The position numbers were made by a program, and so were the translations under genes. A DNA stretch of 64,000 nucleotides from G963663495 sp963663495 (lineage in GTDB: Bacteria; Bacteroidota; Rhodothermia; Rhodothermales; Bin80), in NCBI GenBank assembly GCA_963663495.1, contig OY760427.1, forward strand, positions 4,092,001-4,156,000. The letters are read 5' to 3'. Below are positions 59,741-64,000 of the stretch, in pieces. The notes below the pieces were generated by a model. It saw nothing but the letters and a program-made list of their open reading frames with translations. It was not told the origin of the DNA and searched no databases. Numbering within the stretch: the stretch's first letter is position 1; every line of letters starts with the position of its first letter.

Positions 59741-59759
59741 CTTCTCCTACCAGGAGAAG
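59741..59759. repeat. 8-bp hairpin upstream of the group II intron
   Basis: CTTCTCCT and its complement around ACC. On the intron strand it is followed by a G-run, not a T-run, and then the intron start six bases on. Confidence 0.6.
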
Positions 59760-59769
59760 CCCCCTTTCA

Positions 59770-60407
59770 GTGGCTGAAAAAAACTATGAGGCTGAGGTCA
59801 AGGACCGCGAAAACAGTTCCGTCGCTTGGAGAAAAACGCCGATAAGGATGCAGTAATTGCGGATCAGGATGGGAAGGTTGGCCATCTGAAAAAATACATT
59901 GGAACGAGCGTATCGCCTACTCTCTGGCAATAAGAGTAAGCGATACACGTTGGCACTCAATGCACTGCACGGTTGGTTGTTTGAAAAGGAACCGGTAGCT
60001 GTTGAGCCCGAGGAGGGGCCGGACGAGTATATCCCGGTAAAGCGCAAGCGGTCTGGGAAGAAGAAGCTGGTGCGCGAGCCGATTCTGGACCATCTGCCCA
60101 GAGAGGTGATCTACCTTGAGCCGTAGGGCGGCTCCGCAGGTTTGAAGTGCACCTGCGTGGAAGTACCACAGCACTGGGTCGGAAGAACCATCTGTTTGCG
60201 GGATTGTATGCGGCAGCGCAGCGGTCCGTAGTATTGTACGCTCTTCTTGCTACATTCAAGCTGCGAGAGGTAAATCCGATTGAATGGCTTACCGATGTGC
60301 TACGCAGTCTTCCGACATATCCTGCCGAACGCATGGCTAAACTCTTGCCCCATCATTGGAAAGCCAGGATGGACTTGCAGCAAGCTACCGTCAAGAAAGC
60401 GGCATAG
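59770..60407 (+). pseudogene. IS66 TnpC remnant with large internal deletion
   Basis: N-terminal pieces of TnpC (ERAYRLLSGNKSKRYTL, EYIPVKRKRSGKKK, LDHLPREVIYLEP) at about 59880-60126, with frameshifted sequence before them. The C-terminal block (ALGRKNHLFAGLYAAAQRS, ATFKLREVNPIEWLTDVL, LLPHHWKARMD) is at 60170-60407. The whole DDE core between them is missing. It is diverged from the intact IS66 at 10325-12837. Confidence 0.85.
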
Positions 60408-60541
60408 GAGCCCCTAAACAGGCGCGCCCGGGTCATCGGATAGACCCGTGTACTAGTCTGCGAACACGCTGCCAAGTACTTGACTCAAGCACACCCAACC
60501 GACGCCAACCTATTAACCTTCGGGCCGCGGTCTAACTTACT

Positions 60542-63421
60542 CTAATTGAGAGAGTAAGTGCCCTCGTTTATAATGTACTTCACCGGACGGATACGCTCAC
60601 TCCAAGCCTCGTACAGCTGCACCAAAACCTCGCGGTCCTCCGAGGGTGGGCAGTCCGCCCCGGTTCCTTCGTGCACCGGCACCGTGCTGAGCCAGTTTCT
60701 AACGAAGTTTCCTTGAGGGACGCACAGCCCCGTGCCCGCATAACGGAACTCCTGCAAATCCGAAAAGCTCGGAAACGTGTAGGGAATACGCCCCGTCAGT
60801 TCAGGATTGCCCCCAATCTTGAGCACTCGCAAGTCCACCAGACGTGTCAGATCGTGCGTCAACTGTCCGGCAAGCTCATTGCTGGACAGATCAATCGCAA
60901 CCACTTGATGAGACGCGTTCGTGCTAATTCCATACCTGTTAGAAAGAACCGGGTCGTCAGGCCATCCGGATTGATTCGTCCACCCGTCGCCACCCGCCAA
61001 CTCATAAATGGCCTGCAGAATGTCATGGTCGAGCCGGTTGCACCAAGGCCCCTGTAGCTCTGCGATTTGTTCGGCCCACTGCGCGAAAGCATCAGTGGCA
61101 GGCATGCACAGATCGTCGTGGGTCCTGCCCCAATTGAAAGTGGTTAATTGAAGGTTGAGTAGCTCATTGGGGAGGGGGCCCGTCATCCCCGAACCACTAA
61201 GATTCAGGACTTTCAATGCGGTCAGATTACCGATTTCCAGTGGAACAGGACCAGACAAACGGTTTGAATACAAGCCGAGAAATTGCAGGGCTGCTAAGTT
61301 GCCGATTTCTGCTGGAATAGGACCAGACAGGCTTGACGCGATTAAGAGTAGCGTAATATTGGTGAGATTGCCGATCTCCCGGGGAATGGAACCGGAGAGA
61401 TTATTGAATACTAATGTGACGGACTGCAAAGCAGTTAAGTAGCCAATTTCGGGAGGAATCGGGCCTGTGAGCTGGCTATTATCAACCACACTCAACCATG
61501 TCAATTCCGTAAAGAATCTGATCTCGGGCGGAAGAGCTCCAGAGAGGCCATTGGATTCTAGTTGCAAGCCTATTATCCGTCCTTCATTGTTGGTATGGAC
61601 GCCGTGCCACTCTCCCAGTGGCCTGTCGCTAAGCCATTTTGTGTTGTTGACCCAGTCCGGGTCGCCCGTGGCATTGTACAAGGCTGTAAGTGCCTCCCGC
61701 TCCGTCAACGGAGGGCCTACAGGCGGAGGTGGCGGCACTACCAGTTTCGGTGCACGAACGGTAGCTCGGGCGCTGACAGCACCCGCCGTGGCTATCACCT
61801 CGGTGGATCCGCTGCCCACAGCCGTGACAACAACACTCCCGTCACTCTGCTTATCTACCTCCGCCACCGCAGCATCAGCGGTTTCCCATACGATCAGGGC
61901 GTGTTCAATGATAACACCATTTGCGCGCTTTGCCGTCGCCCTCCGGCGGATTGTCTCTCCAAGCTTCGTGAACACCACCGAACTCGGTACAATCTCCACC
62001 GTAGCAGTCGCCGCCGCCAGCACCTCGGACCCAACCACGAAAACCCGCTCCTCAGAAAACTGCGAAGCCGTGTACGCATTGTTCAGTGCCTGAACGCTCC
62101 AGTAGTACCTGCCCGGCTCCAGACCCTTCAATGTCCACGCAGTCCCGGACCCCGTATTGCCGCGGCGACTGATGTAACGCATCCCGGTAACCGGGTCCGC
62201 CATCGGAGAGACCAGATCCACCCCCAGGGGAGCAGTCCCTACCCGTAAGTTGTACGTACCCGGAAGTTCGGAAGATTGGGGTTCGGACCACGACAGCATG
62301 GCTGTACTGCCTTCCACCTTCACTTCCAAGTCCACAGGGATGGATGGACGCTCACCGCCCTCCTGCTTCCTGTTGCGCAGTATCCGAACCGCAGACTCGC
62401 CCCATACCAGCAAGTCCAAATCCAAACCCCCCGAATTCGTAAAATCCCCCCACCCTACCGCTCCACCCCAACGCCCGGACCCAACAGCACCTTCTCCTAT
62501 ATCGTCCGCAAGCACAAAGTGACCGCCATCATTGCGCAAAATCATCCTCCTCCCCTCCAGAATAAAAGGAGACAGGTCGGCACCGCTAACCAGTATGTCC
62601 AAATCCCCGTCTGCATCATAATCCCCCCATGCCCCCGACGAAAACAGCAACCCGGGCAAGTCCTGGCTCAGCGTACTGAACTCACCTTCATCATTGCGCA
62701 AGACGCGTGTGACAAACCCCTGCGGCTCTGTCACTCCCGTGATAAGTAAGTCCACATCCCCGTCGTTATCTTAATCCCCCCACTCCAGCGTACAGTCCAT
62801 TACCCCTCCCAGCTCTGAAGACTGCACAGAAAATCCGAGACCCTCCTCCAAAAGGTTCTCGTGAATGACCAACACCGGGGCATCGCTCCCATTACGTCCA
62901 CACACCGCCAGATCAAGATCCCCGTCGTTATCATAATCCCCCCACTCCAAGTCAGACGACCACACACCGGGCAATGCCAATGATGTTACCGTTAGCGAAT
63001 CCCGGCTTTCAAAAGTGTACACCATCGTTGACGGATCCCCCGTAGCTAAAAGACCCGCAACGGCCAGATCAAGATCCCCATCGTTATCATAGTCACCCCA
63101 TGTCACCGCACCTTGCCAAACCCCCTCCATCGTCGCAGCATTCCCGAAGGCTACCTCCGTTTGGGACGAGCCATGTATCCCATCATTGCGATACAACCTT
63201 GTAATGGGCTGCGCATCCTGACTCCTTGCACCGGTCAGCAGTACATCCAAATCCCCGTCCCCATCATAGTCACCCATTGCTACCGCACCAAACCGTACCG
63301 GGGGTACCGTAGGCACCCCTACTTCCTCAAATATGTGCTCCTGCGCACGCGATGGAACGGCGCTAAGCACCACCCATGCCATCGCGTAAATAAACAGCTG
63401 CCGTGACGGTATCCTGTGCAT
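60542..63421 (-). pseudogene. Secreted FG-GAP/LRR surface protein with one in-frame stop
   Basis: 960 codons read as one protein except for a TAA at 62771-62773, where the repeat WGDYDNDGD reads WGD-stop-DNDGD (TAT to TAA). Order: signal peptide (FIYAMAWVVLSAVPSRAQ), six or more FG-GAP/VCBS repeats with calcium-loop motifs (YDGDGDLDVL), a fibronectin-like module (GRYYWSVQALNN), a Big_2-like domain, then leucine-rich repeats of the LTGPIPPEIGYLTAL kind with flanking Cys. The second piece alone (60542-62755, 737 codons) has no signal peptide. The stop sits at one base in a repeat, so either a true nonsense mutation or a sequencing error. It ends without a sorting domain. Confidence 0.85.
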
Positions 63422-63434
63422 CAGGCTTCGCTGC

Positions 63435-64000
63435 CTATCGAATTATCGTCAACTGAAGCACCTGCATCGTACCTGCCGATTGCATGCTGGCGTAGTACAC
63501 CCCCGAACCCAACCTGCGCCCTCCAGCATCGCGCCCGTCCCACACCAACCGGTGGACTCCCGCTGCATGCACTCCATCCACCAACCGAAGCACTCTTGCT
63601 CCCAATATGTTGAACACCGTAATCGTTACAGAACCGGCCTCGTGCACCGTATACCGCAGCGTAGTCTCCCCCGAAAATGGATTCGGGTAGCTGGGGTGCA
63701 AGGCCATCTCCAGCGGCACCACACCCTCAGGATCACTTGATATATCATCGTACTTGTATGCGAAGGTCCCCTCCTCCGCAAACATGGATCCACTATAGCT
63801 GTGATCCACACTCTGTACACTCCAATAATATCGACCCGGCGCAAGACCCTCCAACCGCATCTGCACGGCCGAGTCCCTATTGCCGCGGCCTACCTTCAAA
63901 CGCCTTCCTGTCTTCGAATTCGCTGCAGCAAACACCACATCCCCACCACCAGGCTCCGTACCCACACGCAGGTTGTATGTCAAACCATTTGCCGGCGTCC
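63435..64000 (-). CDS. Type IX secretion cargo protein, C-terminal part (continues past window)
   Basis: 188 codons entering from the right edge. A fibronectin-like module (PANGLTYNLRVGTEPGG ... LAPGRYYWSVQSVDHSYSG), paralogous to that in the next gene, is followed by a C-terminal type A sorting domain. The domain is recognised by YPNPFSGETTLRYTV, VTITVFNILGARVLRLVDG and GSGVYYASMQSAGTMQVLQL. This domain directs passage through the type IX secretion system and cell-surface anchoring, and marks the genome as Bacteroidota-type. It stops 13 bases before the next gene on the same strand, so the two are likely co-transcribed. The upstream domains are outside the window. Confidence 0.9.
   Translation of the reverse strand, partial: TPANGLTYNLRVGTEPGGGDVVFAAANSKTGRRLKVGRGNRDSAVQMRLEGLAPGRYYWSVQSVDHSYSGSMFAEEGTFAYKYDDISSDPEGVVPLEMALHPSYPNPFSGETTLRYTVHEAGSVTITVFNILGARVLRLVDGVHAAGVHRLVWDGRDAGGRRLGSGVYYASMQSAGTMQVLQLTIIR

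Overview
The window looks like an accessory, transposon-packed region of a Bacteroidota/Rhodothermota-type (FCB group) genome. The evidence is a SusC/SusD outer-membrane pair (16286-20993), a C-terminal type IX secretion sorting domain (63435-64000), FG-GAP/leucine-rich secreted proteins, and a DUF1549/DUF1553 plus DUF1501 pair of the kind shared with Planctomycetes and relatives. No tRNA, rRNA or CRISPR array was recognised. All boundaries were read by eye.

Layout. 1-2847: an IS256-type transposase cut by the window edge, a catalytically altered IS256-like partner directly upstream of it, and a broken IS21 istA. 3356-9883: a 2175-residue Calx-beta repeat surface protein with a C-terminal beta-barrel. 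10170-15766: nested mobile DNA, with an intact IS66 (8-bp target duplication) inside a decayed DUF4338-IS4 element, then an ORF-less group II intron and an ISNCY remnant. 16205-21173: susCD with its terminator. 21206-23934: a TnpB element inserted in another, decayed tnpB. 23960-31250: GH4 glycosidase, PIG-L deacetylase, a second TnpB element, and two tandem beta-lactamase-fold hydrolases. 31177-38894: a DUF1549/LamG/DUF1553 gene split by an IS1634 element, DUF1501, and a truncated beta-propeller gene. 38895-43821: a third TnpB element, pyrF, an ABM-domain protein and a TonB-dependent receptor. 44301-54935: IS66 debris, a DUF4338-IS4 gene split by an IS1595 element, group II intron debris, a second IS1634 and an intact DUF4338-IS4. 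55298-58854: an orphan BREX-type pglX switched by a 24-C tract. 58861-60407: a second group II intron and IS66 debris. 60542-64000: FG-GAP/LRR and sorting-domain surface proteins.

Two systems stand out. First, three near-identical tnpB (RuvC-type RNA-guided nuclease family) genes sit in about 1.46-kb units whose ends match a resident IS1595 element. Two of the units are flanked by perfect 8-bp duplications, as expected for a DDE transposase and not for IS200/IS605. Each unit also carries a 171-172-bp deletion derivative of the IS1595 element upstream of tnpB. Second, the pglX methyltransferase is interrupted by a poly-C tract at its C-terminal third; 24 C leaves it out of frame and 25 or 22 C would fuse it, which is the signature of phase variation. 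The rest of a BREX locus is not in the window.

The metabolic genes (susCD, GH4, PIG-L deacetylase, serine hydrolases, DUF1549/1501) suggest uptake and breakdown of glycans or other polymers at the cell surface. They are separated by insertions, so their joint operation is inference.
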